Assembly (NCBI GenBank): GCA_022822855.1
Contig: JAJDYG010000033.1
Location: 62,001-126,000, forward strand
Direction of reading: 5' to 3'
Origin: Dehalococcoidia bacterium
GTDB taxonomy: Bacteria; Chloroflexota; Dehalococcoidia; Bin125
DNA length: 64,000 bases
The notes beneath the pieces are model-generated. The model saw only the letters and a program-made list of their open reading frames with translations. It was not told where the DNA came from and did not search any database. The position numbers and the translations under genes are program-made. Below are positions 8,535 to 17,461 of this stretch, piece by piece. Every line of letters begins with the position of its first letter. Position 1 is the first letter of the stretch.

Positions 8535-9323
8535 ATGCCCGAACCTCCCCTCCTCTACGAACCCGACAGGGCGAACCGCCGGGCGCTGATGACGTTCAAT
8601 CGTCCCGAGCGGATGAACGCCATGAGTCCCGACCTCCAGGTCTTGATGCGCGAGGCGATTGAAGAGTTCAAGAGCGACCCGGACGTCTGGGTCCTGATCG
8701 TGACGGGCGCGGGCGGGCGAGCGTTCTGTGCCGGGGCCGACCTGGGCAGCACGATCCCGAACGCGACGCAGGCCACACGCGACGAGCCGCTCAAGGTCAA
8801 CGAGACCCGAGGCTTGCATGATGTGCACAAGCCGGTGATCGCCGCCGTGAACGGCTACTGCATCGCCGGCGGGCTCGAGTTCATGCTCGGCACCGACATC
8901 CGCGTCGCTGCCGAGCACGCCGAGTTCGGCCTGCAGGAGGTCCGCTGGGGGATCATTCCCATCGGCGGATCGCACATTCGGTTGCCCCGACAGATTCCCT
9001 GGTGCTGGGCGATGGAAATCCTGTTGACCGGCCGGCGGCTCTCCGCTGCCGAGGCGTTCCAGTGCGGCCTGGTCAATCGGGTCGTGCCGGCCGACCAACT
9101 GATGGAAACGGCCAACGGCATCGCCGATCTGATTTGCCGCAACGGCCCGCTGGCCGTCCGTACGGCCAAGGAGATCGCCGTGCGCGGCGCGATGGGCATG
9201 TCCTGGGAACAGGCCTGGAGTATGGAATCGCTGCTCGGCGCCCGCGCCTTCGGCAGCGAAGACGCGATCGAAGGACCGCGAGCCTTCATGGAGAAACGCG
9301 ACCCTGTCTTCAAGGGTCGCTAG
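8535..9323 (+). CDS. Enoyl-CoA hydratase/isomerase (crotonase) family protein
   Basis: The 262-residue protein is a full-length crotonase. The oxyanion-hole segments FCAGADL (residues 64-70) and NGYCIAGGLE (106-115) are present. Glu115 and Glu135 (GLQEVRWG) sit 20 residues apart, matching the two catalytic glutamates of rat enoyl-CoA hydratase. Hydration of an enoyl-CoA or a related reaction is therefore plausible. GAAGGAG precedes the ATG. It is the first of a run of four same-strand genes and is followed 29 bp later by a close paralogue, which suggests duplication in place. Confidence 0.88.
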   Translation: MPEPPLLYEPDRANRRALMTFNRPERMNAMSPDLQVLMREAIEEFKSDPDVWVLIVTGAGGRAFCAGADLGSTIPNATQATRDEPLKVNETRGLHDVHKPVIAAVNGYCIAGGLEFMLGTDIRVAAEHAEFGLQEVRWGIIPIGGSHIRLPRQIPWCWAMEILLTGRRLSAAEAFQCGLVNRVVPADQLMETANGIADLICRNGPLAVRTAKEIAVRGAMGMSWEQAWSMESLLGARAFGSEDAIEGPRAFMEKRDPVFKGR

Positions 9324-9352
9324 ACCAGAGCAATCACAGAGGGAGGCGCGAG

Positions 9353-10141
9353 ATGTCCGACGACCCGCTGATCTACGAGAAGGACCCAGCCAACAAGCGC
9401 TGCGTGATCACGTTCAATCGTCCGGAGCGCATGAACTCCATGTCGCAGGAGCTGCTGCGGCTGCTGCGCGATGCGACCGAGGATTTCAACAGTGATCCCG
9501 ACATCTGGGTCGCGATCCTGACCGGTGCCGGCAAGCGGGCCTTCTGCGCAGGCGCCGACCTGGGCAGCACGATTCCGGCGAAGTCCGCTGGCGCTCGCGA
9601 CAATCCGCTGCGAGTGCAGGAGACGCGCAGCCTGCATCACGTGTTCAAGCCGGTCATCTCGGCGGTCAACGGCTACTGCATCGCCGGCGGCTTGGAGTAC
9701 ATGCTGGGCACCGACATCCGCGTGGCCGCCGAGCACGCCGAGTTCGGACTGCAGGAAGTCCGCTGGGGCATCGTGCCCGATCAGGGCGCGCACATCCGCC
9801 TGCCGCGGCAGATTCCCTGGGCCTGGGCGATGGAGCTGATCCTGACCGGTCGCCGGATCTCAGCGCAGGAAGCACTGCATTGCGGGCTGATCAATCGGGT
9901 CGTGCCGCTCGAAGACCTGATGCCGACCGCTCACGGGATCGCCGACCTGATCTGCGCCAACGGCCCGCTCGCCGTGCGAACGGCCAAGGAGATCGCGGTC
10001 CGAGGCGCGATGGGCATGTCCTGGGAGCAGGCCTGGAGCATGGAGTCGTTGCTGGGTGCCAGAGCATTCGGCAGCGAGGACGCAATCGAGGGTCCCAGGG
10101 CCTTCATGGAGAAGCGAACCCCCCAGTTCAAGGGCCGCTAA
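9353..10141 (+). CDS. Enoyl-CoA hydratase/isomerase family protein (tandem paralogue)
   Basis: This is also 262 residues, and alignable without gaps to the gene upstream at roughly three quarters identity by eye. The C-terminal 50 residues, from NGPLAVRTAKEIAVRGAMGM to AFMEKR, are nearly unchanged. Both catalytic-type glutamates (115 and 135) are kept. Differences cluster in the loop after GADLGSTIP and around the active-site rim (IPIGGSH versus VPDQGAH), so substrate preference may have diverged. The start follows GGGAGGCG; longer upstream extensions overlap the first paralogue and are not credible. Confidence 0.88.
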   Translation: MSDDPLIYEKDPANKRCVITFNRPERMNSMSQELLRLLRDATEDFNSDPDIWVAILTGAGKRAFCAGADLGSTIPAKSAGARDNPLRVQETRSLHHVFKPVISAVNGYCIAGGLEYMLGTDIRVAAEHAEFGLQEVRWGIVPDQGAHIRLPRQIPWAWAMELILTGRRISAQEALHCGLINRVVPLEDLMPTAHGIADLICANGPLAVRTAKEIAVRGAMGMSWEQAWSMESLLGARAFGSEDAIEGPRAFMEKRTPQFKGR

Positions 10142-10163
10142 GCTGAACCAGGGAGTAACCGCA

Positions 10164-10424
10164 ATGGCACTTGAGTTTCCAGCGCGACCGCGTTTGATTG
10201 ACAAGCTGCGGCTCTGGGAAGTGTTTCGCCCCCACATGGGCGAAGATGGTGCGAAGCAAGCAGTTGACGCTCTTCAGGACGAGTTTGCGCAGCAGGCGAC
10301 GCAAGATGACCTACGCACGTTGATGATTTGGATGGAAGGCCGGATGAATGCGATGGTGAACAGGATCCTCTTGGGAGCCGCGGTGATCGCGGGTATCGCG
10401 CTCGCGATCGCCGAACTCTTGTGA
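10164..10424 (+). CDS. Small C-terminally anchored coiled-coil-type protein
   Basis: The 86-residue protein has an amphipathic, charged N-terminal two-thirds (KQAVDALQDEFAQQATQDD) and a single membrane segment at the C-terminus (ILLGAAVIAGIALAIAELL). This layout resembles small DUF1640/CCDC90-like proteins, but similarity by eye is limited. The ATG follows GGGAGTAACCGCA, 22 bp after the crotonase stop, so it is probably in the same operon. No function can be given. Confidence 0.55.
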   Translation: MALEFPARPRLIDKLRLWEVFRPHMGEDGAKQAVDALQDEFAQQATQDDLRTLMIWMEGRMNAMVNRILLGAAVIAGIALAIAELL

Positions 10425-10463
10425 ATCTCATCGCTGCATTTGCGCCTGTAGTCGAGCGAACTC

Positions 10464-11615
10464 ATGGATGGCCTGACTGGATACGGCGCGGGGAAGATTG
10501 ACACGAGCATTCGTTCTTGCTTCGTCGAAGGCGTCAACGGCCTCACGATGCACATCCTCGAGGCCGGCTGGGACGGTGACCGGCCGCGCCTGCTCTTGCT
10601 GCATGGATTCCCCGAGATTGCCTATAGCTGGCGCCGCGTGATGCCGCTGCTGGCGGAGAGCGGCTTTCACGTGGTCGCTCCCGATCAGCGCGGCTACGGT
10701 CGGACGACCGGCTGGACGGCCAACTACGACGACAGCTTGATCCCCTACGGCATGCTGAATCTGACCCGCGACGCGGTGGGGCTGGTCAGCGCTCTGGGCT
10801 GGGACTCGGTCGATGGCGTGATCGGGCATGACTTCGGCTCGCCGGTGGCCGCTTATTGCGCCCTGATCCGTCCCGACATCTTTCACTCGGTCGTGACGAT
10901 GAGCGGTCCGTTCGGCGGTCCGCCCGGTCTGGCCTCCGGCGAGGTTCGCGGATCCGGCGCGGCGGGCTCGGCGAGCATCGCCGACGACCTGGCCGCGCTG
11001 GATCGCCCGCGCAAGCACTACCAGCTCTACTACTGCACCCGTCCCGCCGATGCCGACATGACCAACGCGCCCCATGGCGTCCACGACTTCCTCCGCGCCT
11101 ACTACCACCACAAGAGCGCCGACTGGAAGCAAAACCAGCCGCATCAGCTCGAGGGCTGGACGGCCGCCGAGCTGGCCAAGCTGCCCACCTACTACGTCAT
11201 GGACCTGGACGAGGACATGCCGACGACTGTTGCGCACGAGATGCCCTCGGCCGAGGAGATCGCCAACTGCTCATGGCTGACCGAGGCGGAAATGTCCGTC
11301 TATGCGGGCGAATACGAGCGCAACGGATTCCAGGGCGGGCTGAACTGGTATCGCGGCACCAGAGATCCGGACTGCCTGGCACAACTGCAACTCTTTCACG
11401 GCAAGACGATCGACGTGCCGGCAGCCTTCATCGGCGGCAAGAGCGACTGGGGCGTCTACCAGTCGCCGGGCGGCCTCGACCGGATGAAGGTCGCTTGCAC
11501 AAATCTCTTGGGACAGCACCTCGTCGATGGAGCCGGCCACTGGGTTCAGCAAGAGCAGCCCGAAGCCGTCGCCGAACTGTTGCTCCGCTTTCTCGATCAG
11601 GCGGCCACGGCGTAG
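10464..11615 (+). CDS. Alpha/beta hydrolase, epoxide hydrolase/dehalogenase type
   Basis: The protein has 383 residues. The oxyanion motif HGFPE is at residues 47-51, the nucleophile elbow GHDFGSP places Asp123 as nucleophile, and a late GAGHWVQQEQPE supplies the catalytic His. An Asp nucleophile is typical of epoxide hydrolases and haloalkane dehalogenases; the HGFPE form favours epoxide hydrolase. The lid domain is long (about residues 150-300) and rich in Tyr/Trp. Placement after the crotonases suggests a role in degrading an oxygenated or halogenated acyl substrate, which is inference. Confidence 0.82.
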   Translation: MDGLTGYGAGKIDTSIRSCFVEGVNGLTMHILEAGWDGDRPRLLLLHGFPEIAYSWRRVMPLLAESGFHVVAPDQRGYGRTTGWTANYDDSLIPYGMLNLTRDAVGLVSALGWDSVDGVIGHDFGSPVAAYCALIRPDIFHSVVTMSGPFGGPPGLASGEVRGSGAAGSASIADDLAALDRPRKHYQLYYCTRPADADMTNAPHGVHDFLRAYYHHKSADWKQNQPHQLEGWTAAELAKLPTYYVMDLDEDMPTTVAHEMPSAEEIANCSWLTEAEMSVYAGEYERNGFQGGLNWYRGTRDPDCLAQLQLFHGKTIDVPAAFIGGKSDWGVYQSPGGLDRMKVACTNLLGQHLVDGAGHWVQQEQPEAVAELLLRFLDQAATA

Positions 11616-11640
11616 GCCGGGTCGCGGCAAGCCCCCTCCC

Positions 11641-12070
11641 TTCCGATGCCCCGCGCTCCGACGCGGGGCCCAGAGCAACCAACCCCGCCAGGGCAACACC
11701 GTCCGCCTCACCTCAGACGACACGACCCACCGATCCCAGTCCCCGCTTCATGCGGGGACCCGCTCCTTCCCCGTCACGTCTGCGCCACACCCATTTCCCC
11801 TCCCCCTTCCGATGCCCCGTGCTTGACACGGGGCCCAGAGCACCAAACCCCGCCAGGGCAACACCGTCCGCCTCACCGCAAACGACGCGACCCACCGATC
11901 CCAGTCCCCGCTTCATGCGGGGACCCGCTCCCTCTCCGCCACGTCTGCGCCACACCCATTTCCCCTCCCCCCATTCCGATGCCCCGTGCTTGCCTGCCCC
12001 CGGCCTGACCGGGGGACACGGGGCCCAGAGCAACCAACCCCGCCAGGGCAACACCCTCCGTCTCAGCAAC
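11641..12070 (+). repeat. Tandem array of a 166-167 bp unit containing two palindromes
   Basis: Unit 1 is 11641-11806, unit 2 is 11807-11973, and a partial unit 3 runs from 11974 to about 12070. Each full unit carries a CCCCGTGCTTGACACGGGG-type palindrome (11648, 11814) followed by CAGAGCAACC-type sequence, then a GTCCCCGCTTCATGCGGGGA palindrome (11739, 11904). In unit 3 the first palindrome (11981-12024) is split by 23 bases at 11993-12015 that form their own hairpin. The 569-bp gap 11616-12184 holds no other recognisable feature. Confidence 0.85.
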
Positions 12071-12184
12071 AACGCCAGCCACACGATCCCACACCCCCTT
12101 CCGCCAACTCCGACACACCACATCAGAACGCCCATTCGCTACAGTGACCAGAACGCCCGTTCCCTCCGACGAAAGGCCCACCTC

Positions 12185-12892
12185 ATGCACATCTCCCCCA
12201 AACAACGCCGACGCAGCGTCCGAGCCCACTACCTCCGACAGCGAGGACACTCCCTCCAGCACATCGCCGGCACCCTCAAGACCTCCCTCGCCACCGTCCG
12301 AGCCGACCTCAAGCTCGCCGAGACCCACTGGAGCAGCATCGCCGCCGCCACAGCCGACGACCTGCTGCTGGAATCCCTCCACCGGCTCAAGCTCCGCCTC
12401 AACCTCGCCCTCACACAGGACGCCGTGGCCAACAACGCCAAGCACCTCACGCCCGCCGAGTACCTCCGCGCCCGAGACGCCCAGGAAACTCAGCTCAACA
12501 GCCTCGCCCGAGAAATCCGCCGAACCGTGCAGGATGTCCACCGCCGAGCCGAACAGCGACCCGACCAACCAGAACTCTTCGACGAAGAGCCGGAGGACCA
12601 GCAAGAACTAGCAGAAACCACACCAAAACTTTCACAAATTGAACCCCTCGATTCCACGATCTCCAGTCCAGAGCAGGAGATCGTCCGATCTGAGGCCGAA
12701 GAAGAAAATTCTCTTCCAGAACCGCCCCAAGCACCCGAGATCGACCCCGTGATCAGCGAAGCGATCGAGCTGTTCCCTCACCTCAGACGCAAGTCCGACG
12801 AGCAGATCCTCAACTTCCTCGAAAAACTCACCGACCCCAACGCCAAAACCCCGGAGATCCCCATCCCCGCCTACGCCGAAGCCGCAGGCTAG
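12185..12892 (+). CDS. HTH protein with acidic repeat-derived linker
   Basis: The protein has 235 residues. Residues 4-45 (RRRSVRAHYLRQRGHSLQHI, then a second helix TSLATVRADLKLAE) look like a homeodomain-type helix-turn-helix of the kind in transposase N-termini and phage terminase small subunits. The middle is helical and charged. Residues about 143-177 are acidic and low in complexity, and are encoded by a copy of the dispersed hairpin element. The C-terminus ends in a short helical domain (SEAIELFPHLRRKSDEQI). GAAAGG precedes the ATG. The stop codon shares CTAG with the converging gene. Function is not known; DNA binding is likely. Confidence 0.55.
   Translation: MHISPKQRRRSVRAHYLRQRGHSLQHIAGTLKTSLATVRADLKLAETHWSSIAAATADDLLLESLHRLKLRLNLALTQDAVANNAKHLTPAEYLRARDAQETQLNSLAREIRRTVQDVHRRAEQRPDQPELFDEEPEDQQELAETTPKLSQIEPLDSTISSPEQEIVRSEAEEENSLPEPPQAPEIDPVISEAIELFPHLRRKSDEQILNFLEKLTDPNAKTPEIPIPAYAEAAG
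12612..12713 (-). repeat. Copy of the dispersed hairpin element inside a coding sequence
   Basis: Read on the minus strand this segment aligns with the copy at 32865-32984 over about 100 bases: GAGAATTTTCTT, GACGAT-TCC, GGAGATCGT, GGGGT, GTGAAAGTTT and GGTTT occur in the same order and nearly the same spacing. ACGATCTCC (12656-12664) and GGAGATCGT (12676-12684) form a perfect 9-bp stem with an 11-nt loop. The element lies in frame in the HTH gene. Confidence 0.7.
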
Positions 12893-13959
12893 CGGAGCTG
12901 CGGCGCGACCTCGCTGACGAAGCGCTCGCTGCACTCGGCGTTGGGGTGGCTCGGGTCCAGGGTTGTTCCGGCGATGAAGAAGCGGGTGATTCCCAGCTCG
13001 ATCAGTTCCCCGAGGCGCTGGACGCAATAGTCGGGCGGGCCGAAGACGCCGAAGCTGCCGGCGAACTCCTGCGTGACCTGAGCAGACTGCGGGCTTCCCT
13101 CCCGCGCGTGGCCGTGCATGTCGTAGCTGTCGTGGATTTTCGTCAACACGTCGCGCTGGGTATCGGTGACCGGCCCGACAATCTCCCCGTACATGTTGGA
13201 GAAACGGGCGAACAGCGAGAGTCCGGCCGAGCCGATTCCGAGGGCCACTTCGGGATCGTCATGGACGACCGTGGGCAAGTATGCGCCGAAGGCGATCTCG
13301 GGATCGAGACCCGCTTCGGAGCGCGCCTCGCGGGCGACCTCCATGCCCCACTTGATCCGCTCAGGGTCGCCGCCGACCGCGAGGCTGACCTGGTCGGCGT
13401 GACGCGCGGCCGCGGCGATCACGCGCGGTCCCGTGGCCGCGACGTCGACCGGCACCTTGGGGTAGGACGGGTTGAGCCACTCGATCCGGCTCGCGTCGGG
13501 CGTGTCGGCCAGGCCCAGGACGTGGACATCGGTTTCGCCGAAGGCCACATCTTCGCCGCGCAGGTATCCCTGGAGCTGTTCGAGATAGCGCTCGAACCTC
13601 GGTACGGCGTGCGGCGCCAGGCCGAGATGGGCCAGCGCCGAGTCGCCGCGGCCGATCCCGAGGTAGGCGCGACCGCCGCTCTCGGCCTGGATCGCCGCGA
13701 TCGCCGATGCCGTCACGGCCGGATGCCGCGTGTAGGAGTTGGTCACGCCGGTGCCCAGCTTGAGCCGCGTCGTCGCATTGGCGGCGACAGTCAGCGCAAC
13801 GTAGCAGTCGCTGGCCCGATTCTGACTGTCGACGAACGTGATGCCGTCGAAGCCCAGCTCCTCGGCCCGCTGCGCCTGCCTGGCGGAGGTGAATGCGGTC
13901 GGATCTCCGCTCGACGCGAGGCCTCGACCCGATGTCCAGAATTCGACCGGCATGATCAC
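12889..13959 (-). CDS. LLM-class (luciferase-like) flavin-dependent oxidoreductase
   Basis: The 356-residue protein is a single luciferase-like TIM barrel. Typical segments are QRAEELGFDGITFVDSQN near the N-terminus, LGTGVTNSYTRHP in the middle, and GRAYLGIGRGDSALAHLGL. The family uses FMN or F420 for monooxygenation or dehydrogenation; which cofactor applies cannot be told from sequence. It overlaps its paralogue upstream (13956-15026) by ATGA, so the pair is co-translated and may act in sequence or as a heterodimer. The end meets the HTH gene with both stop codons inside one CTAG. Confidence 0.88.
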   Translation of the reverse strand: MIMPVEFWTSGRGLASSGDPTAFTSARQAQRAEELGFDGITFVDSQNRASDCYVALTVAANATTRLKLGTGVTNSYTRHPAVTASAIAAIQAESGGRAYLGIGRGDSALAHLGLAPHAVPRFERYLEQLQGYLRGEDVAFGETDVHVLGLADTPDASRIEWLNPSYPKVPVDVAATGPRVIAAAARHADQVSLAVGGDPERIKWGMEVAREARSEAGLDPEIAFGAYLPTVVHDDPEVALGIGSAGLSLFARFSNMYGEIVGPVTDTQRDVLTKIHDSYDMHGHAREGSPQSAQVTQEFAGSFGVFGPPDYCVQRLGELIELGITRFFIAGTTLDPSHPNAECSERFVSEVAPQLR

Positions 13960-15026
13960 GAGCCCTTCAACTGCGGGATGACTTCCTGGGTGAAGCGGAC
14001 GCTTGACTCCGTGTCGGGATCGTTCGGATCGAGCGGCGAGCCCCGGAAGATGAAGCGGTCGATGCCGATCTCAACCAGTTCGCCGAGCCGTTGGACAACG
14101 TAGTCGGGCGGGCCGAAGACGCCGAACGAGCGCTCGAACTCGGTCGGAATCACGTCGGCCTGTGCGCTGCCCGGTCGGCCGTGGCCGTGCATGTCGTAGT
14201 TGTCGTGGATGTCGGTCAGGACCCGGGCCTGCTGCTCGGACGCGGGCCCGACCACCGTGCCGTACATGTTCGAGAAGCGGGCAAACAGCGAGACCTGGCC
14301 CGCGCCGATCCGCATGGCCTGCTCGGGGTCGTCGTCGACGGCGAGCGGGATGTAGGCGGCGAAGGGGATCTCTGGATCGAGGCCTGCCTCGACCCGCGCC
14401 TCGCGGGCAACCTCCATGCCCCAGAGCGTGCGATCGACATCCGCGCCGACGTTGAAGCTGACCCGGTCGGCATGGCGGGCTGCGGCCTGGATCACGCGAG
14501 GTCCGGTCGCGGCGACATCGACCGGCACCTTGGGTCCCATCCGGTTCATGTAGCGGATGTTGCTGGCCTGCGGCGTATCGGCCAGGCCGAGCGCGTCCAC
14601 GTTGCTCTCCTCGAAGCCTACGCTCTCGCCTTGCAGGTAGGCCTGAAGCTCCTCGAGATAGCGCTCGAACGGGCCGACAGCGTGCGGAGCGAGACCAAGG
14701 TGCGCCAGCGCCGAATCGCCCCGACCGATGCCCATGTGCGCCCGGCCACGGCTCTCGGCCTGGACGGTGGCGATGCAGGACGCGGTGATCGCGGCGTGCC
14801 GGGTGTAGGAATTCGTAACACCGGTCCCGAGCTGGATCCGCGAGGTCGCGTGGGCGGCCAGCGCCATCGAGATATAGCAGTCGGGCGCCAGGTTCTGGCT
14901 GTCGACCCAGACGATCCCGTCGTAGCCCATCTGCTCGGCCTGCACGGCCATCTGCACGCCGTCAAAGACCGACGGGTCGTCGCTGGTCGGCACGCCGGCG
15001 CCCATCGTCCAGAACTCGACTGTCAT
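13956..15026 (-). CDS. LLM-class flavin-dependent oxidoreductase (paralogue)
   Basis: At 356 residues, this is the same length as the gene it overlaps and clearly a tandem duplicate: MTVEFWTMGAGVPTSDDPSV aligns with the partner's MPVEFWTSGRGLASSGDPTA. The barrel segments GYDGIVWVDSQN, LGTGVTNSYTRH and GIGRGDSALAHLGL are conserved. It is first in the pair, with AGGGAGGCC upstream of the ATG. The 60 bp to the sulfatase stop is short, so sulfatase, this gene and its partner may form one minus-strand operon; oxidation of a desulfated substrate would fit but is inference. Confidence 0.88.
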   Translation of the reverse strand: MTVEFWTMGAGVPTSDDPSVFDGVQMAVQAEQMGYDGIVWVDSQNLAPDCYISMALAAHATSRIQLGTGVTNSYTRHAAITASCIATVQAESRGRAHMGIGRGDSALAHLGLAPHAVGPFERYLEELQAYLQGESVGFEESNVDALGLADTPQASNIRYMNRMGPKVPVDVAATGPRVIQAAARHADRVSFNVGADVDRTLWGMEVAREARVEAGLDPEIPFAAYIPLAVDDDPEQAMRIGAGQVSLFARFSNMYGTVVGPASEQQARVLTDIHDNYDMHGHGRPGSAQADVIPTEFERSFGVFGPPDYVVQRLGELVEIGIDRFIFRGSPLDPNDPDTESSVRFTQEVIPQLKGS

Positions 15027-15086
15027 CGCAGGCCTCCCTGGCTGATTCTGTTCACCGGATTGGCTGGAGGGTAATGCTCCGCAGGC

Positions 15087-17345
15087 TCACTGGCTGCGCA
15101 TCAAGTCGTCAATCAGGGTCTGCGCATCTTCGATCTCGCGGCCGGCGGAGTCGATGGTCACGTCGAACAACCGGCCCTCGAACTCGAACGGCGACTCGTA
15201 CAGGTCGTCGACGGGAGTCTGTCCGTCGCGGCCGACCTCCAGCGGCTCATTGACGTAGTTGCGATCCTCGAAGTGGATCAGGCTGCCCTCGCCGGCTGGC
15301 TCGTCGTTCATGAACATCCGGACCGAGGCCTCGCCATCGGCCACCCGAACCACGTCGGCGCGCAGCGTGACGGCGCCAACAGGGATCGCCGAGTCGGAGA
15401 TCACCCGGCTGCGCTCGCCGAACGCGTTGGTCGTGTAGCAGAGCCGATTGTGCTGGACGTACAGCGCGACCCCTCCGAAGCGGCCGCCGTCGGCAAGGAT
15501 CACCCCGCCCTGCGCGGCGCTGGCGCGTTCGATCTTCGCCTCGATCCGGTGCGAGCTGCCGAGCAGGAACGGCCCCTGGCGAAAGAAGTGAGGCAGGACC
15601 GCGCCCTGCTGCAACACCCATCGGCCGGGACCGGGGCGCTGCAGGCGCAGTTGGTGGCCGCCGCTGAAATCGTCGAGCGGCAGAACCCCGTAGCGTTCGG
15701 CCTCCCGCCACCAGAGGTCGATCATGGCCTGGAGCCGTTCCGGCTCCGCCTGCGCCAGATCATTGAGCTCGGCGATGTCCTCTTCGAGGTGATAGAGCTC
15801 CCAGGGTTCGGAGTCGTAGTCGGCGCCGCGCTCGTGGAAGGTGACTGCCTTCCAGCCCTCGTGCCAGATGGCGCGATTACCGACCATTTCGAAGTACTGC
15901 GTCGTCTTGGGCGAGGGCGCATCGGCCTCGTCGAGCGTCGAGGTGAGCGAAGCGCCGTGCATCGGAATCTGCTCGATCCCGTTGATCGCCTCCGGCGTCT
16001 CGACGCCGGCGAGTTCGAGGATCGTCGGAGCGAGGTCGACGACGTGGCAGAACTGGCGGCGGGTCTCGCCGCGGGCCTCGATCCCCTTCGGCCAGGAGAT
16101 CACGAGCGGCGCGCGAACCCCGCCGGCATGCGTGTGGGACTTGTAACGCTTGAACGGCGTGTTGCCGGCCATCGCCCAACCGCGCGGGTAGTGGTTCATC
16201 GCCAGCGGACCGCCGAGGTCGTCAAGCCGCGAGACCATCTCGTCCACATCGTCGCCGACGGCATTGCGTCGCCGCGTGTGATCGAGTGTGCCGCCGGCGC
16301 CGCCCTCGGCCGACGCGCCGTTGTCAGAAATCGCGATCACCAGGGTGTCGTCCAGCTTGCCCAGCCGCTCCAGCTCATCGAGCAGCCTGCCGATCTGAGC
16401 GTCGGCGTGATCGAGGAATCCGGCAAAGACCTCTTGCATGCGGGCATAGACAGTCCGCTCATCGTCCGTCAACTCGCCCCACGGTCGGACGTCGGGATTG
16501 CGCGGAGCAAGCTGCTGATCTTCAGGCAGCAGTCCCGCCGCGCGCTGGCGGGCGAGGATCCGCTCGCGCTCGACGTCCCAGCCGTCGTCGAAGCGGCCGC
16601 GGTACTTGTCGGCGTAGGCGGCGGGGGCGTGATGAGGCGAGTGCGCCGCCGCGAATGCGACGTAGAGGAAGAAGGGCGCCTCATCGTCGGCGGACGTGAG
16701 CTGCCGCAGCCAGAGGTTCGCACGATCGACGATCGCTTCGGAGAGGTGGTAGTCGTTGCCCGAGTCGACCGTGGCCGGCGCGTCGATCCGCTCGTTGCCG
16801 AGGAAGAGTTCGGGATTCCACTGGCTGGTCTCGCCGAAGAGGAAGCCGTAGTAGCGGTCAAAGCCGCGCTGCAGGGGCCAGTGGTCGTAGGGCCCGGCCG
16901 GAGTCTGCATCGTGCTGAGCACGAGATGCCACTTGCCGACGCACATCGTTCGGTATCCGCTCGGCCTGAGCATCTCGGCCAGGGTCCCCGCCTCGCGCGA
17001 GATGAAACCGGCCGTGTTGGGAAATCCGTTATCCATTTCGGTCACGCGTCCAATGCCGACGGCGTGGTGGTTGCGTCCAGTCAGCAGACAGGCCCGAGTC
17101 GGAGAGCAGAGCGGCGTGACGTGGAAGTTCGAGTAGCACAGGCCTCGCGCGGCGATCCGGTCGAGCGCAGGCGTGTCGATGCTGGAGCCATAGCACCCAA
17201 GCTGGGAGTAGCCGACGTCGTCGAGCACAATCACAACCACATTCGGCCGGCTCCGCTTTGGCTCCTCGATCCAGGCCGCCTTCGACGCGGCGATGGTCTT
17301 TCGAATCGCCCCAACAAAACCGCGTTCGTGTTCGAGTTGTGGCAT
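15087..17345 (-). CDS. Sulfatase (arylsulfatase family) with C-terminal domain
   Basis: The protein has 752 residues. The signature CSPTRACLLTGR begins at residue 80; Cys80 would be converted to formylglycine by a separate maturation enzyme. LDDVGYSQLGCYG (41-53) supplies metal-binding aspartates and NHHAVG follows the signature. The sulfatase domain runs to about residue 560. The last 180 residues are beta-rich and look like an added carbohydrate- or lipid-binding domain. There is no signal peptide from the chosen start, which has GAGCAACTC upstream, so cytoplasmic action or another export route is likely. It should hydrolyse sulfate esters; the substrate is unknown. Confidence 0.9.
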   Translation of the reverse strand: MPQLEHERGFVGAIRKTIAASKAAWIEEPKRSRPNVVVIVLDDVGYSQLGCYGSSIDTPALDRIAARGLCYSNFHVTPLCSPTRACLLTGRNHHAVGIGRVTEMDNGFPNTAGFISREAGTLAEMLRPSGYRTMCVGKWHLVLSTMQTPAGPYDHWPLQRGFDRYYGFLFGETSQWNPELFLGNERIDAPATVDSGNDYHLSEAIVDRANLWLRQLTSADDEAPFFLYVAFAAAHSPHHAPAAYADKYRGRFDDGWDVERERILARQRAAGLLPEDQQLAPRNPDVRPWGELTDDERTVYARMQEVFAGFLDHADAQIGRLLDELERLGKLDDTLVIAISDNGASAEGGAGGTLDHTRRRNAVGDDVDEMVSRLDDLGGPLAMNHYPRGWAMAGNTPFKRYKSHTHAGGVRAPLVISWPKGIEARGETRRQFCHVVDLAPTILELAGVETPEAINGIEQIPMHGASLTSTLDEADAPSPKTTQYFEMVGNRAIWHEGWKAVTFHERGADYDSEPWELYHLEEDIAELNDLAQAEPERLQAMIDLWWREAERYGVLPLDDFSGGHQLRLQRPGPGRWVLQQGAVLPHFFRQGPFLLGSSHRIEAKIERASAAQGGVILADGGRFGGVALYVQHNRLCYTTNAFGERSRVISDSAIPVGAVTLRADVVRVADGEASVRMFMNDEPAGEGSLIHFEDRNYVNEPLEVGRDGQTPVDDLYESPFEFEGRLFDVTIDSAGREIEDAQTLIDDLMRSQ

Positions 17346-17461
17346 GAGTTGCTCCTGCTTCCGAGGCTCCGGTGATCCGCCTAATCGCTCATAGCATCGT
17401 CTAGAACCCTTGACAATTCGCGCAAGCGAACTCTCCGAACATTCGAAACAGAGGGAATCGG

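Noticed and set aside
11641-12070. Possible CRISPR array
   Set aside because: Repeats are 166 bp, contain palindromes, and have no unique spacers of regular length; no cas genes are present.
10856-12184. Long upstream extension of the HTH gene through the repeat array
   Set aside because: The extension overlaps the alpha/beta hydrolase in another frame and translates the tandem repeats; the ATG at 12185 has its own ribosome-binding site.
15273-17375. 700-codon plus-strand open frame
   Set aside because: It is the antisense shadow of the sulfatase gene, which has full family motifs; long antisense frames are common in GC-rich DNA.
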